From Aquila chrysaetos chrysaetos (lineage: Eukaryota > Chordata > Aves > Accipitriformes > Accipitridae), in NCBI RefSeq assembly GCF_900496995.4, contig NC_044027.1, positions 17,570,743 to 17,634,742 on the forward strand: DNA of 64,000 nt, read 5' to 3'. The position numbers were made by a program, and so were the translations under genes. Every line of letters starts with the position of its first letter. Position 1 is the stretch's first letter. Under the pieces are notes generated by a model that saw nothing but the letters and a program-made list of their open reading frames with translations, searched no databases and was not told where the DNA came from. Shown one piece after another: positions 13,966-27,100 of this stretch.

Positions 13966-14229
13966 GACAAACTCAGCTTCTTTTTCTTCTTGTAGAAGTG
14001 GCAAACAGGTCAAAATAGATTTGAATTCATTAGATGAAATAATTCAATTACTTTGCTGTGGGTTGGGTTTGGTTAACCCTACATATTCATGCCAAGAAGC
14101 TCCCTGCAACTACTTGGACCTAAGCCACAACTCAGATCCATTGCTCAGCTGCAATGAAACAGGCAAATTACAAGAGTACAGAGAGGAAGAAACCCCAATA
14201 CTTTAAAAATGCCACTAATTCGTCTTGTG

Positions 14230-14490
14230 TCCACATTGTGTCATATGTTGGGAAGGACATGGAGCAATTAGAAAGACTCCAGATGAATGTGAGAAGTGTG
14301 ACCTACGAGAAAAAGGTAAAAAATTGATTTGTTCAGATAAGATCAAGAGGAAGTGGAGCAGTAATCTTTAAACATGAAAAGGGCCACTGCAAAGAGCAGC
14401 AAAAAGGAGGAATGGATCATGAAAGAGAGAGTAGGATACAAAATAGCCAGGCTAGAATCCATCAAAGGCGAAGCAGGGTTCATTTTAGTT
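14230..14490 (+). mobile_element. CR1 LINE 3'-region fragment
   Basis: Stretches resembling ATGGAGCAATTAGAAAGACT, GTGTGACCTACGAGAAAAAG and GGGCCACTGCAAAGAG follow the order of the segment upstream of the tail in amniote CR1 elements. The segment lies downstream of the 13.9 kb tail fragment, the reverse of its order within one element, so the two are separate insertions. Diverged and truncated at both ends. Confidence 0.65.
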
Positions 14491-17400
14491 AGTCAGACAT
14501 TACGTACCTCTGCACCTCCAACAGCTTTTTGTTTCTGTAATCTTAAGGCACATCATCTTGTTCCTTCTAGTTACTGAATGTCTCTACACCTTCGCTTACA
14601 AACACAGGCAGAATCACAACGCTAAACAATAGGATTGCAGGATCCTTAAAACTTCTTGAGCAGTTTTTAATATTTCTTTTAAAAATTGATGTCCAAAGCT
14701 ATCACAACACAATATGAAAGAGTTCTAACTATTGTCACATTTCCCACCGCTTGGAAGAGACAACCATAAAAGCAACAAGGCACAGAAAGCTGAAAGAAAG
14801 ACAGTGAGACTGTAATACAAAACTGCGATACAGTAGTCAACAAGCAAATTTTGCCACTCGTTTAAGGATTGCTAGGACATAGGAACATCCCTCCACTGCC
14901 TCGATATCTTCATCATCCAGACACACTAAGGAGCCAGGCACTCCCTCCAAAACACAAAGACCTCTCTTAATTAGCATAGAAGCTTTCCTGCAGCTCATGA
15001 AATGGGTTGCTGGTGGCCTCTGCTGGGGTTTATGTGCAAAAAGAGCACTGCAATTCAGAATCCCAAAGCTGACAGACCCCAGCTGAAATCACTACTGAAC
15101 TGGCACTGTAATTGACAAGTCTTACTGGCAACAGCTGCAATTAAAGACCATCACCTTGCACTGTCTTTTTTTTTTTTCAAACTGGCACGTTCTGAAAGCA
15201 CCTTGCTATTGTCCAGCATACCAGAAAAAGTTTGTTATTTTCTAAATTCCTTTAAAGGTAGCCTGCAAGGAAAAGCAGGCTATGGTCTCTGTTTCTGTGG
15301 ATGTAGAACTGAGTATTTTTTCTCATGCTCTTTTTTGTGTGAAAGAAGGCACAGGTGATCCTTGTCTATGGGCAGGTGCATCCAATTTCTGCCTCTTCCC
15401 CACTGACAGTTATTTAACTCCTAACTCTCTTTCAGCAAGTTTGGCAGAAAGATAAGGGTTTTGCATATATGATGTTCTTGAAAATACTAGGCTGAAAAGA
15501 CCTATTACTGTCTCAGCCAAGAGAAGGGGGTAATGATAACTCCAATGTTGTTATGTGACTGAAGATGTTAGTAGGTAGGTAGCAGAACGCACGGCTTGCT
15601 TTAGAGTTCATACTCAACTGAGTCCCATGACAAGAGAAAAATCCACATGAAAGCAGGCTTTCAGCAGCAGCACTTGCAAAAAGATCATGATACTATTAGC
15701 AAGGCTGAAAGTTGGCCACTATCAGACTGGAGAAGGATAGAGAGGCTATAAATGATCTGCTATCAGTCAGACAAAGTAGAAAAACCACAACAGTGTGGGG
15801 GTGCTATTAATTTCCATACCCCCTTCCTTCACGTTTTAGGCAGCTTGATGACCTTAGTCTGCAGACAGAATAGTACTAGTTTAAATCAGACTAAAAAGAA
15901 TCACACCATGAAACTCGGGAAACTTTGTCTTGGCTTGTATCAGATGGTTTTACAGCTGTGAATTTAAATGGAGATAAACATATTGTTGAGGAAGTTTGCA
16001 CCTTTTTAATATCAAAATACACCAGTGGATGTGACTTCCTTTTGTGTGCAGACTTCTAAATACCAGCTCAAGTTGCAGGAAGTGTAGAGAGGGGGGATAG
16101 ATGCAAATTTATAATTAGCAGAATTCCTTTAAAACTAACAATAGTAGTTTATAGTGAGTAGAGGTGAATAAGCAAACAAGCAACAACGGCTGTCAAAAGC
16201 AGTTCTATTGTAAAGATGAAAACTGAAAAGACAAAAACCTGTAGAGACAGGATAAATCAGGCTGGTGCACGTGGTCTTTCTTTCCAGGCAAACTCTAATA
16301 TACATGTGTTGTGCTGCTGTTTATATTTAAACTTTTAATATAGAGTAAAAAAATCCATGGATGTCAAAAGACCTTGACATAACGAACAAGCGAGTTTTCT
16401 TGTTCCAAACACAGATTTATATCTACATGACCTCTGCTCTTCTTGGTCACTAAGCAAGGCTGTGTCACCAGGAAGGTCACTTAACCTTTCAAAGTTTGTT
16501 TAGATCAGTAAACAGCTAAGCCAGTAAAGCTTCCTCTGTTTCTCCTAGCCCATCCCCGTGGCTCCTGAGCACTGGTCCAGCACAAGTATTCTTGTGGCCA
16601 CACACTGAACTGAATCAGAGAACTAATCCAAGTGAAAAGTATCCCAGCAAATGCTCCGCACACGCATACACAGTGTGTATTTTCAGCTAGATCTATTTCT
16701 TCCCCAGTTTGTTGGGCAAGTGTCTGCACAGATGCAGGCACCAGACAAAGAACACAGGACTGGAAGGGAGGGATGATGGGCAGCATAGCCTTGGCCAGGA
16801 CTGCTTTCCTGTGAAATGTCACTGTTGGTGCTGCCATGTGATAGTTTGTAAAGTGGAGATAACAAAATAACTTCTACCTATCCCTCCTGGGGAAGGAATA
16901 AGAATTAATGTCTGACGATCTTAAATGTATTACTGAGCTGCGAGCAAAGTAGTTTGAATAAGCCTGAAGCCAGTGTGAAGATGGGTAAGAGAGGAGTTAG
17001 CCTCGTTGAAGAAAAAGGGAATAATAGAAATGCCCCCGGAGGGTGCAAAGGCTGGTGTGCAAATCGGGGCCACACACAGCCTGTCTGAACCAGAAACATT
17101 TGCTTTGGCTTTGGGATTTTCATAAAACATAATTACATGAGTTGCAACAACAGTCTTCTCAGAACAGCCCAGAGCCATGCAGGAAACTCGTGAAGGGACA
17201 GGGATGGGTTTCAGCAGGAGTGCTTAGCCATTCCTGTTATTTAAAACAACATATTAAGAACAAGGTTCAATATCTTTCTTTGGGGAACAGAACCCTGCAT
17301 GCATCTGGAAGATTTAACAGGTCTAAATAAAACTGCTGTGCTGTACAGCTTTTTTTCAGGACCTGGGAAGGAATTACAGTTTTCAAGGGCTTTTGCAATC

Positions 17401-18378
17401 CTTCTTTCCACTGAATCTGGTCCTAAGGCAACAAAACTCCTCTGTTCAGAGGGTGGGACTCAGTGAGGAACCATTATTTCCTCTCCAAAGTAGAAGCACA
17501 AAAGGTTATTACAATTTCCAGATAACCTGTAATAGCGACTCTCAGCCAGGAATATTATTCATACCTGAAATAAGGAGGATCATCTGAGAGTGAAGAGTTG
17601 CTTTGCTGACTGTGGTTGTCTTTTTTAAAACCTCTTGGAGCACAGAGACCCGGGAAAAGCTCTGAGTAACAAGCTTCTCTGAATAATTTAGTTGTATGCA
17701 TGCATGCCTGAAACAGCCACAACTGCAAGGCAAAGCAACCCTCTCTGGGGCTTACATTCACACCCAGAGCTATGCTGCCCAGGCTAGCCAGTGGTGTGGT
17801 GGGCAAGATGCCCGTTGGGCAGTAAAGCTGGATGCAAACCCCTTCCCAGAACCTGGGTAGTAACACAGCAATAGTGCTCTTAGCTTTCGTTCCCTGCCCC
17901 AGGATAAGGCCCTCATGCCCACCCCTCTTCTTTTGGTACAGCATGAAAACACACATCAAGACCTTAACAGTTTTCACAAGTTACATTCCTTTATGTTTGG
18001 GCGCACACAGCAGTTGAAGATTTGTGCATATTTATATATCCTGTGTCTCTGATGTCCCTGAATTTCCTTTTCATTAATACCCCTCTTGGCCTCAGAAGAG
18101 ACAAACAAAGAGGCAGAACTCATCCGTTTCCTCTAGCTTTCAAGCTTGACTGAAAATGCTTCATTAAATAAGTAGCAAGAGACCCCTAAAATTCCCTTGC
18201 CCTCAACTTCATAGCTTGTTTGATGAAATGAAGCCCCATGGCCTGGCACTGGCCTGCTTGGTAGATGGGGGTTTTTTAGGCAGGGCCAGAGGGGACTGTC
18301 CTGACTTCTTTGTGCTAATGCCATGTATGCCTTTTATCCAAAAAGCCAGCACCTCCTCTTCAGCTGAAATCTTACTCT

Positions 18379-19161
18379 CTACCTCAGAGCAGAATGACTG
18401 TTTGTACAGAGTGCCTGGGAAGGCTTTTGAACTCGGCAAGTTTTGAGTACAGGCAACTGATGCATGTTGTAACAGCGTTCTCCCTCATGCCAACCTCCTC
18501 CTCTGCCCTGGCATTGCTCTCCCTGGATGCAGCTTGCTGAGGGGAGACTGGCCCAGCTTGCCCTGGCACCGCAGCCCCAGTGCTGCTCTGACCCCAGTGC
18601 AGGGTGCTCAGGGGCTCTGCAGACACACTCATCTTCCTCCTTTCCTGGAATCAAAACTGGCTGCTGGTATGGTCCGCATTTCAGCTTGGCTTTGCCATAG
18701 CCATGAATTCCCTGAGACCCAATCTGACTAATGGGCCTAGAGGGAAAGCTGGAGCTGACAGCTATATCCAAGATGGATGATGTTAGGTAACCAGCTGGGG
18801 GGGATGTGAACTGCCTTGGCATTATTAATTGCCTCTCACACGTCCCCCCAGGCATCTCAGTGATGTTTGCAGCAAGCTGGACATGCTTGAGCAACACATG
18901 GATTTCTGCTTCCTTTTCATCTCTTGGTAAATTCCCATCGCTTCTCACTGCTTGGGGGCACGTGCTCTCGCTGTTCCTGCGGGACAATTTAACAGCCTGC
19001 AAGGTGCCTACTTCAAGAGATCTTCTTAGGACTTCAGCCAAAACCCCAAGAGGGTGATGGGAGTCTCGCTTGTGGTTCATCAGAAATATGCTGGCTTTTT
19101 TATGGGCTTGGAAGACTTGAATGGCAGTAACAGGGAGCTTTTCTTGGAGGCATTTTATCAA
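18379..19161 (-). other. Unexplained 260-codon open reading frame
   Basis: This minus-strand frame is stop-free for about 260 codons, long for a region of ordinary base composition. The first in-frame ATG (FLMNHKRD) lies roughly 27 codons in, so a conventional product would have about 230 residues. I recognise no family, signal peptide or membrane segment. The C-terminal third is Cys- and Gly-rich. No polyadenylation signal or flanking exon was found. It may be an unannotated exon, a decayed gene or chance. Confidence 0.3.
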
Positions 19162-20225
19162 AGCTTTATTGCTCAGGCAAATACCCCAGAGCTCCTAGTC
19201 ACAATCAGCTTGTATTTACAATGATGGCAATGGGTTTGTTTAACCACCTTCAATTTCCAGTAGTCAACAGACAAAAACCCAATTTCTCCCGCTGGAAGTC
19301 TGGGAAAACCTCCTTTTAGCATTAACTGAAATAACAAGTAATCTTTTGTTATACTTGAAAGCCAGGGGAAAATTACACACTTTCACCTTTGAAGGGGGCT
19401 TTATTTCCTTTTTAAATTGTAACTGTTGGTAATGACGTTAATTACAAGCAAGCATGTTTGGGTTTGTTTTTAAAACAGATTGCTAATATTTACACTTTAA
19501 TTGCATTGTTTAGTCAAGCTTCTGCAAGTGCTTTCCAAACACTCACCATGTAACTGACAGGGTTTATTTCTATTTAACTGACCAACAACTCAGAGAATCA
19601 GAGAGAGAAGGAGCAGAAGGAGCTGGCAAAGTGACTCTGTGTCACCAACCACACTGCAAGGTCACAGAGGCTCTGGCAGTAGCACCAGACTGCATCGCCC
19701 CTCGCAGTCCCCAAACCAGCTCTTTTGTGACAGGAAGCACATTCTGGTTGTAACCAAAGCTGCAGTCTAACCACATAGGCTTAGGTCTAAACCCATCAAT
19801 TTCTTAATCAGCTATGAAAGGCAATGCAAAAATATCACCATTTACAGCTCAACTCTGCTAAGTGTTTATCGCAGGATATACAAATTTTTTTTCTACATTT
19901 CTTCCACTTGAAGATAAGTCTGTTCTTATCAGTCTAATAGAATATTAAGACAATATTATAGCAACATTCAGCAGAATTTTCTGAAAGTAATAATTCTCAT
20001 TTGGGGACTGATAACTGGCAAACACTCTCTGCACCATTAATGCTGGGTTTTGAGCAAATAACAGAATACAAGAAAAGTTTCAAAGGTCTGAAAAGAGACT
20101 AATAGCGAACCGAAATATTTTAGAAAAGTAGCTGGAATGACCCAAGTAACTTTAGCCTCATGAGTCCAATACTGTTGCCATGCTAATGCAGGACACAGTC
20201 AAAAGGGCTGTGGAATGTCAATCCA

Positions 20226-21180
20226 TTGCTCCAGAAAACTGCTTATCAAAGAAGCAATCTTTCTTTTGAGGAGATTATAAATTCAGTTAATAAAGGTAAT
20301 TCTGCTGACATAATAGACTTAGACTTCCGCAAAGCAGTTGACTTAATCTTGCATGACATTCTTTTAAAAATAGTACTCAACAAAATCAATGTAGCTTATA
20401 TTAAATGAATGGAAAATTTGCTAACATGCATCTAAAAGTAATTATCTGACGGAGGAATTTCTAATGTGTCCAGAAGGATTTACTCTTGGTACAGTGTTAT
20501 CCAACATTTTTATGAATGATCTAGACAAGAAGTATAAAGACATTGCTGGTAAAGTTTGTGTTAAAAAATGAAATTTAGAAGAACAGCAACAATTAATTGG
20601 AGAGGTGGGATTGGTTTGTTTGGTAGGGTGGGACGCTTTGGGGCTTGCATTCCAGAACAGCCAAACATCACTGCATATACAGTTCTGATTACAAAAACAA
20701 GATGAAAATGTACATGCTGAAATGAAGGGGCTGTGAAAAGGCTACCAGGGTGCTGAGAGCTAACAAACCAAGTGCAAGACCACAAAGCAACACTGTAGCA
20801 AACACCGTAAATATCAGCTACAGGAGTGATGCAAAATTAGCAGGTCAATTGATTTAGCTCGCTTAAGTGAATTTTAAGGTATGACTTAATCTTAGGTGAC
20901 AGTTAACTTTATAGACAAGAAAATTTCTGGGAATAGAAAGCTTTCTAGTCTAGTAGAAAGTGGCACATCCACAACTTGCAGCTAGGCAAATTCAGACTGG
21001 AAATAAGATGTGATGTTTAAATGTAAGCAATTAAACAGTGGAACAGCTAACTTCTTAGGAACAGAGCGCACCCTGCATTAGCTGATACCTAGAAGAATGG
21101 TGTTTAAATATGCTGCAGTTCAAGCACAAGTTCTGGGCCTCATGCAGAATTCACCAAGTGAGAGTGTTTACTCTGCATTA
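20226..21180 (+). mobile_element. CR1 LINE remnant: reverse transcriptase to 3' region
   Basis: The first part reads as a decayed CR1 reverse transcriptase: IIDLDFRKAVDLILHDILL corresponds to the YLDFSKAFD..SH.ILL motif, and after stops and frame changes PEGFTLGTVLSNIFMNDLD corresponds to the PQGSVLGP.LFNIFINDLD motif. From about 20,860 the DNA follows the CR1 3' region, including CTAGGCAAATTCAGACTGGA and later CTCATGCAGAATTCACCAAG. It appears to be one plus-oriented, 5'-truncated insertion. Stops and frameshifts show it is dead and old. Confidence 0.8.
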
Positions 21181-22188
21181 TGTCAGAACTCTAATTAGAC
21201 AATCTGCTCTGTTATCTGTAAAACCACTCTTCTTGTTTTACCTATTGATCAGTTTTATCTACTGATATTTGATATTTTTCCTGGGTTGGCAAATCTCAAC
21301 ATTATGGTTGACATGATAGTGGTGTTTTTAGTGTAACATGTACTGCAGTATTGATCACACTATGTGATTAACAGCCTGTATTGCCTAAGGGATGAAATGA
21401 ATATTAACGTTTGCTCAAGTTGTCTATTGAGATCAAATATTTGTGTCCTTTGTTGATTGCAGCCTGAAGGCTCCGTTGGCCTCTTGGAAAAGATCAGAGT
21501 CCTGATTCTGAGTGAAAGGTTTGGGAGTGGCAAAGCACAGTGTTAGTCTACGTTTACAATGCCATCCCCTCACTTTTCCTTGGAAAAGCAAAGGGAGGGA
21601 AGGTAGTGGCTTTGCTCCTCAGAACCATGTGTCTACCTCCAGGCTGCTGCTTTTGACTTTCACTCGAGAGCCGCTAAATGATGTTGTCATAGAAACACAA
21701 AAGGGGCATCTGGGAACCTTTCCAGTCTGGGCTACGCACAGGACAGCACGTATCTAGATCTTTACAAATGTAATACCTTTTTACCAGACAGCACAATGTC
21801 CACGTTTTCCTACCAAACTCTTGCGTAGTGGTGGCGCTCCTTGCTCACAGTGGCTCAGCCCCTAAATAACCATCATTTCCAGGTGTCCAGGATCTGTTCT
21901 TTCTCTCAGTGAAGCAACATGTCCACCAACTTTGCTGCAAGCAAACAGAAATTCCTCACTGTCAGCTTCTCTACTTACATAAGCTGGGATAGCTCTGTTT
22001 ACTGGCACAGGGCTGCACCACTTTACATCAGCAGAGAATTTAGCCTTCAAACATATGCTATGTTTATTTTCCATTGGAGATGGGTATGCAGCTAGTATCT
22101 ATTTTCCTTTGCACTTAGCTCCATATAGATTAATTTTGTCAATAATAAGGCAATATTTTTGCTGGTTTACAATATTATCCAAAGAGAC

Positions 22189-22207
22189 GGGGGGGGGGGG
22201 GGGGGGG
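22189..22207. repeat. Homopolymer run of 19 G
   Basis: Uninterrupted G run in intergenic DNA, flanked by AGAC and AAGCCC. It could form a G-quadruplex and is likely length-variable. Confidence 0.9.
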
Positions 22208-24091
22208 AAGCCCAGACAAACAAATTCTGGTCACAGTCATAAATGGTCTTGGGTTAAATAACTGTGCTGTGTAGCATCCCAGGGGATACCAGCAATGAAA
22301 CTCTGGCAAATCTGAGAGCAACCTGACTTGACAGAGCATAACAATACAAAAGACAGTCTGTTGTGGTAGCTTACCCTGCTGCTTCTCCATTGACAATATT
22401 TTGGATTGGCACTTAGTGGTAAAACATATATAATCAAGGAGAAATCGGGTGAATTTATGAGCAGAGGGTCAATGGCCCCAGGGGCTGTTCTTAGTAAGTG
22501 GAATGTATAAAGCTCTTCTGCTCTCATAACCTCTTGTAGTTACCCGTGCTGGGGTCCCAACCAGGGCTGAGCAGATCAGCTCTGATGGAAGACAGATGTT
22601 GTGCATCACACATGAGCTGTCATGGTGCATCTGTACACACCACTATGTACTAGCCTGCCCAAGAGTTTCTACCTAGGTAATTAGATAAGCTTCTCACTAT
22701 GTCATTTGCAAATGCTGCAGGTCTGAGATTAATGGCCTGCAAATCACTGAGTGGAGATAAAGACCTGCAAGGTGGCAGGAGGGATTTTTAAAGGATTTTT
22801 AAAACATGCAATAGGGAAGTGGAACTCTGGCTGGCAACATCTGCTGTGTGGGCAGGACTCTGGCAAAGAAACAGGCAGCAGCAGAGGTAGTACACAGGAG
22901 GACCCGACTCCCAGATTTTGATTGGACTATTTGGATTTTGAACATATAACTCTTCTTGAAGGAAGAGGCTGAAATCTTGCCATTCTTGGTAGCTTTTTGA
23001 TGCTTTGTTGAAAGGTTGAAGCAGAACAAAGTAACATTTGAAGAAAAAGCTGTGGAGCACAGTAAAACATGCTTACAGAGTGTACAGAGCTTTGAGTCTT
23101 TGCTGCCAAGGTCTCTGCATTCTCCAGCTCAAAAGGAATTTTAGGAATTTTACTTCTTATATTTAATGTCACAAATATACCCAGGTGTGTACTAAACTGC
23201 ATAATTAAATTCAGTCACACTAAGCCCAGGATACATGGTAAGTCAGGAGATTTTGAGCGTTGTTACTAGATATGACAACAAGGCAAGTTACTTAAAAGCA
23301 TGCAGTTCTACAGGAGCTAATGACCACACTGGCCATGTGGTGTTTCCATGTGAGTTAGATTTAACCACTGCCCTTAGCTGGGAGCAGGATCAGGCAGGTG
23401 TGTGGTGTCTGGTCCAGGGGAAGATTGCGTGGCACTGTCATTCAGGTCTTGGTAATGTATGGTGATGAAGGCAGCACTGAAAAAATAATGTTGTTGCTGT
23501 CTCACACCACTCCATATATCACTGTGCTTGAATGTCAATAAATGGGAGAATCTGAAACCAGTAAATCATTCCCCACTCATCTGATCCCTTGTTACAGAAG
23601 CACTGTTTGTGGCTTATAGCATACTTTGTCTCACTTACAGGTATAACAAGCTGTGTTGGGGGCCTTTACCAGATGGACTCTTCCCCAGCTCCAAACCAAA
23701 AGCACAAACCGGGCAGCATTCCTGAGCTGTGGGGTCTACCATCTGGAGGGTTGTGCAAGCAGGGAATAGACTCTGCTACTTCTGTTTGAGTTTGTTGGGC
23801 ACAGGTACGGTGCACCCTTGTGCCTACAGCTCTCTTTTGGTGCACAGGGAACATAAGCCTGCTCATTGCATGCCTAGTCCAGCCTCCATGAAAAGCTGCA
23901 AGAGTCTTTGCATCAGCTTCTGCAGGTTTTAGGTCAGGCTTTAAGACACCTCATAACTTTGTACTCCTGTAATTCTCCCCACCCTCCTACCCTTCCTTTT
24001 TCATTTTACAGTGCATGGAGACAATGTGCAAGGAAATGTGCCATTTTACCTGTAGACTGTTGATTTAAATTGCCTAGTCCCAGCCCGGCAC

Positions 24092-24150
24092 TATAAATCC
24101 TCTCATGCAGCTGGAGAGCCCCGTTTACTGTAGCGGGTTTCCATGGCAAT
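24092..24150 (+). promoter_or_regulatory. TATA-like box and RFX X-box motif, candidate upstream promoter
   Basis: TATAAAT at 24,092-24,098 is followed by GTTTCCATGGCAAT at 24,137-24,150, which matches the RFX X-box (GTNRCC-N-RGYAAC type palindrome) with few mismatches. RFX factors drive many ciliary and centrosomal genes, which would suit CCDC187 5 kb downstream. The link to CCDC187 is inference; no splice donor of a 5' exon has been fixed. Confidence 0.35.
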
Positions 24151-27100
24151 CCTGCGCTCTCCCACGTTCAGCTGCACAGTGCAGGCAGCTCCCCCCCTTC
24201 TTCACTTCAGATTCCATTCACATAGTCTTCTATTGATAGGAAAAAAACCCAAATGGGCCATGGATACCTATTTCCTCTCTTAACACACTTTCCCCCAATA
24301 ACTGCATGATAGATATGTATTTTAGCACATAAAGAGAACACTTGCCCTTTTCCAGACATCATTTGGCATGCAGCATAACATCCAGATATTCCGAAGGTCT
24401 AGTTCTTTCCCAACACACATTACTCTCGTTATTTCAGAACATCAATAGGAGAATACAAGCTTAACATTTCCTTCTGTTTCTGGCTGTAATCACTGCAAAG
24501 GAATTGTATCTCTCTATTGCAGCAGATCCCTCCCTAGGCTTGGGGCAGCCTCACAGTACCCTCCCATCTGCATTTGAGCAGTTCTTTGTATAGCACTCAG
24601 TACAACTCAGTAACTGAGTGTATGGCACAGACCTTGGGAAAGTATCTGCTTATTTCTAACAACATGGGAAACAGCATGAGCTGCTAGGATTAAAAAAAAA
24701 AGAAAAGAAAGAAGACCAGTGGTACCCACAAAAATTCTGCAGGCAGGGTCAGACTCTTCTCTCTGTATCTCTGAATGTTTTACATGAATATCGCTATTCT
24801 ACAACGTTACCTGTGGAGGAAGAAAATTGTGCTTTATCTCAGGAACTGTGACAAGGCATCGTTAATGGGGCAGCCCATTTATCTCAGTCTTATTATGCTG
24901 CTGATTTGAGAGACGATAAGTACCCTTAAGAATTACTTCAATATGTAGTGGTCAACCCTAAGCTCTTTGCAGGTTCAAATCAAATCCCAATTTATTAAGT
25001 GTCTTTATCTTTGTCCTTTTTAACTTCAGCTTGTGTTCTGTCACAGATTTCAGTGGGTGCAGGATTGGCCACTTGGCTGTCAGACTTCAGAGCAGTACAC
25101 TTTTGGTTTTTTATCAGCTGCCTCTTCCCCACTATATGCTTACTACAAAATTCATATCACATCCAGCTTGCAATCGAAGTCTAGATTTGTGCTTTGATTG
25201 TTTGCTAACTGAGAATTGCTGTGAAAAGTAGTTTACAATGTAAATTGCTTAGTAAGGCACTGCAAAAAAAACAACAAACAAGTACCATTTCCTTTCCTTT
25301 TAGCTGGACATATTTCCCTAAAGTGGGGGAACTCACAACACTCTCACAAAGCTAGGCACACAGAGAAAACCAGCAAGAGAAATAAAGGAGCGTGTCTGCC
25401 AGAGCTGTGAATTATTGCTTATAAGATCCTAGGAGTGTATCTGGTGGGCACAAAAGTACAGCTGCATGATATGCAGCTCTTTCAAAACACAGAGACTTAG
25501 GAGGAATTTCTGAATTCAGTACTTCCTGAATTTTGCTAGGCCTTGTGGGTTATTGGTTTAAATATTTCCTAAACAGTGACTGTGCATAACAGTGGAAACT
25601 GAAGCCTCTGGGAGGTGAGCCTGCAGCCTGAATGGTGTCAAACAATCCTCCAGACTCCAAAGAGCCTTGTACATGGTTGAGCAATTACCAAGCCCGCTTG
25701 CCTTTGCCTTGCAAAAACACCAGAAAACCACGCTGAAACTCAGAGTGCCACAGTGTGGCAGAGCTGGGCCCTTCTTGTCCCACTTCATCATTGTGCATCC
25801 AAGTGTAATGGTAGTGGAAGCTGCTGGTTGGGAAAGAGCAGAGACTCGTATCTGGACAATATGCTCTCTGTGGGATAATCCCATGCAATGGGTTAGCAGC
25901 ATCTCTCTTGGCAGATTCTTAGCTACAAGAAACTTTGCAATATCCTTTCCAGAAAAAGCCTAAAATGACTTTTGTAAAACCTCCACTGAGTACGTGAGAG
26001 CCTGTAGTCTAATTTGCTAAAACAAGTAGGTGGTAGTCTGAGTACCTCTGTAAGGGAAATTCAGTGTTTGAGGGCTGATGCATCATAAACGCCATATGAG
26101 TGAAAACACGGGGCCTAATTCTGTCTTAGTTCCATGTGACAGGAGCTGTGGAGTGAGCAGGCCAGAACCGTACATGACTGGCTCATTTTGCTCATACAGA
26201 TCTAAAAAACAAATCCAAATGGATTTGCTCCTGTCTGCCTCGGCTCACACTTGGCTCCCTGACTTGGGACTTTCACACACTGCAGAAGTGGGATTTGGCC
26301 CAATGATAGGTTTCACTTCATCTCTCAGCAGATTTGTGGTCTAACACTCCAAGATGTGCAGCATAACATGCTGGCAATCTGTCACTCTCCTGGCTCTCGT
26401 CAGCTCCAACAGCTTGCTGAGAAAAAACAGTGCCAAAATAGATGCCAGTCCGACCTGAGGGACTTGGGAAGCATAGCCTGTGCGTAGCCAGAACTCCGCC
26501 TGTCACAGCACGTGCTCCTCCATCAACCCAGCAGGCTGGGACCAGCCCTGGGCTTTGCTGGTTCCCGTCGCAGTTTCCCATCTTACCAAATCTTCACTGA
26601 AAGTTGCCCTCCTGCTGCTGAGGTTTCACATTACTGTTCTCACCCTTCGGTGGACCAGTTCACTTGGCATGGTGGCTGCCTGTGAACCCGGAGACTGCAG
26701 TTAGGGCTCTTATCACTTGCGTACCCTGAATAGCTGTGGCTCCCCTCTTGGATGAGCTCTGCATTCCTAGCACTGAAACCTCTAATCAGGCCAAAATGTT
26801 GGCTTGGAACAGCTTGAAATGGGAACTTCGTGACTCCAGTCTGCAGCTCAGGAATTCCTTGTTTGGTTAGACTTAAGAAGCTGAAATGCTGGGGATATCT
26901 GAGCACAGACTGCAGTGACATTTATTAGATTAGCAGTCTGAGTCTGTTTCTTCAAGGGAACTTCTCTAGAGACCACAGGGACCCATATACATGAAAGGAT
27001 GTGGTGTCGGTGTCTTGCTTCACCATCTGAATACTTTCCAGTAATAACGAACACTTACAATACTGACATTGCTGCTTAAAGCAAATCTGTAGAATTATAA

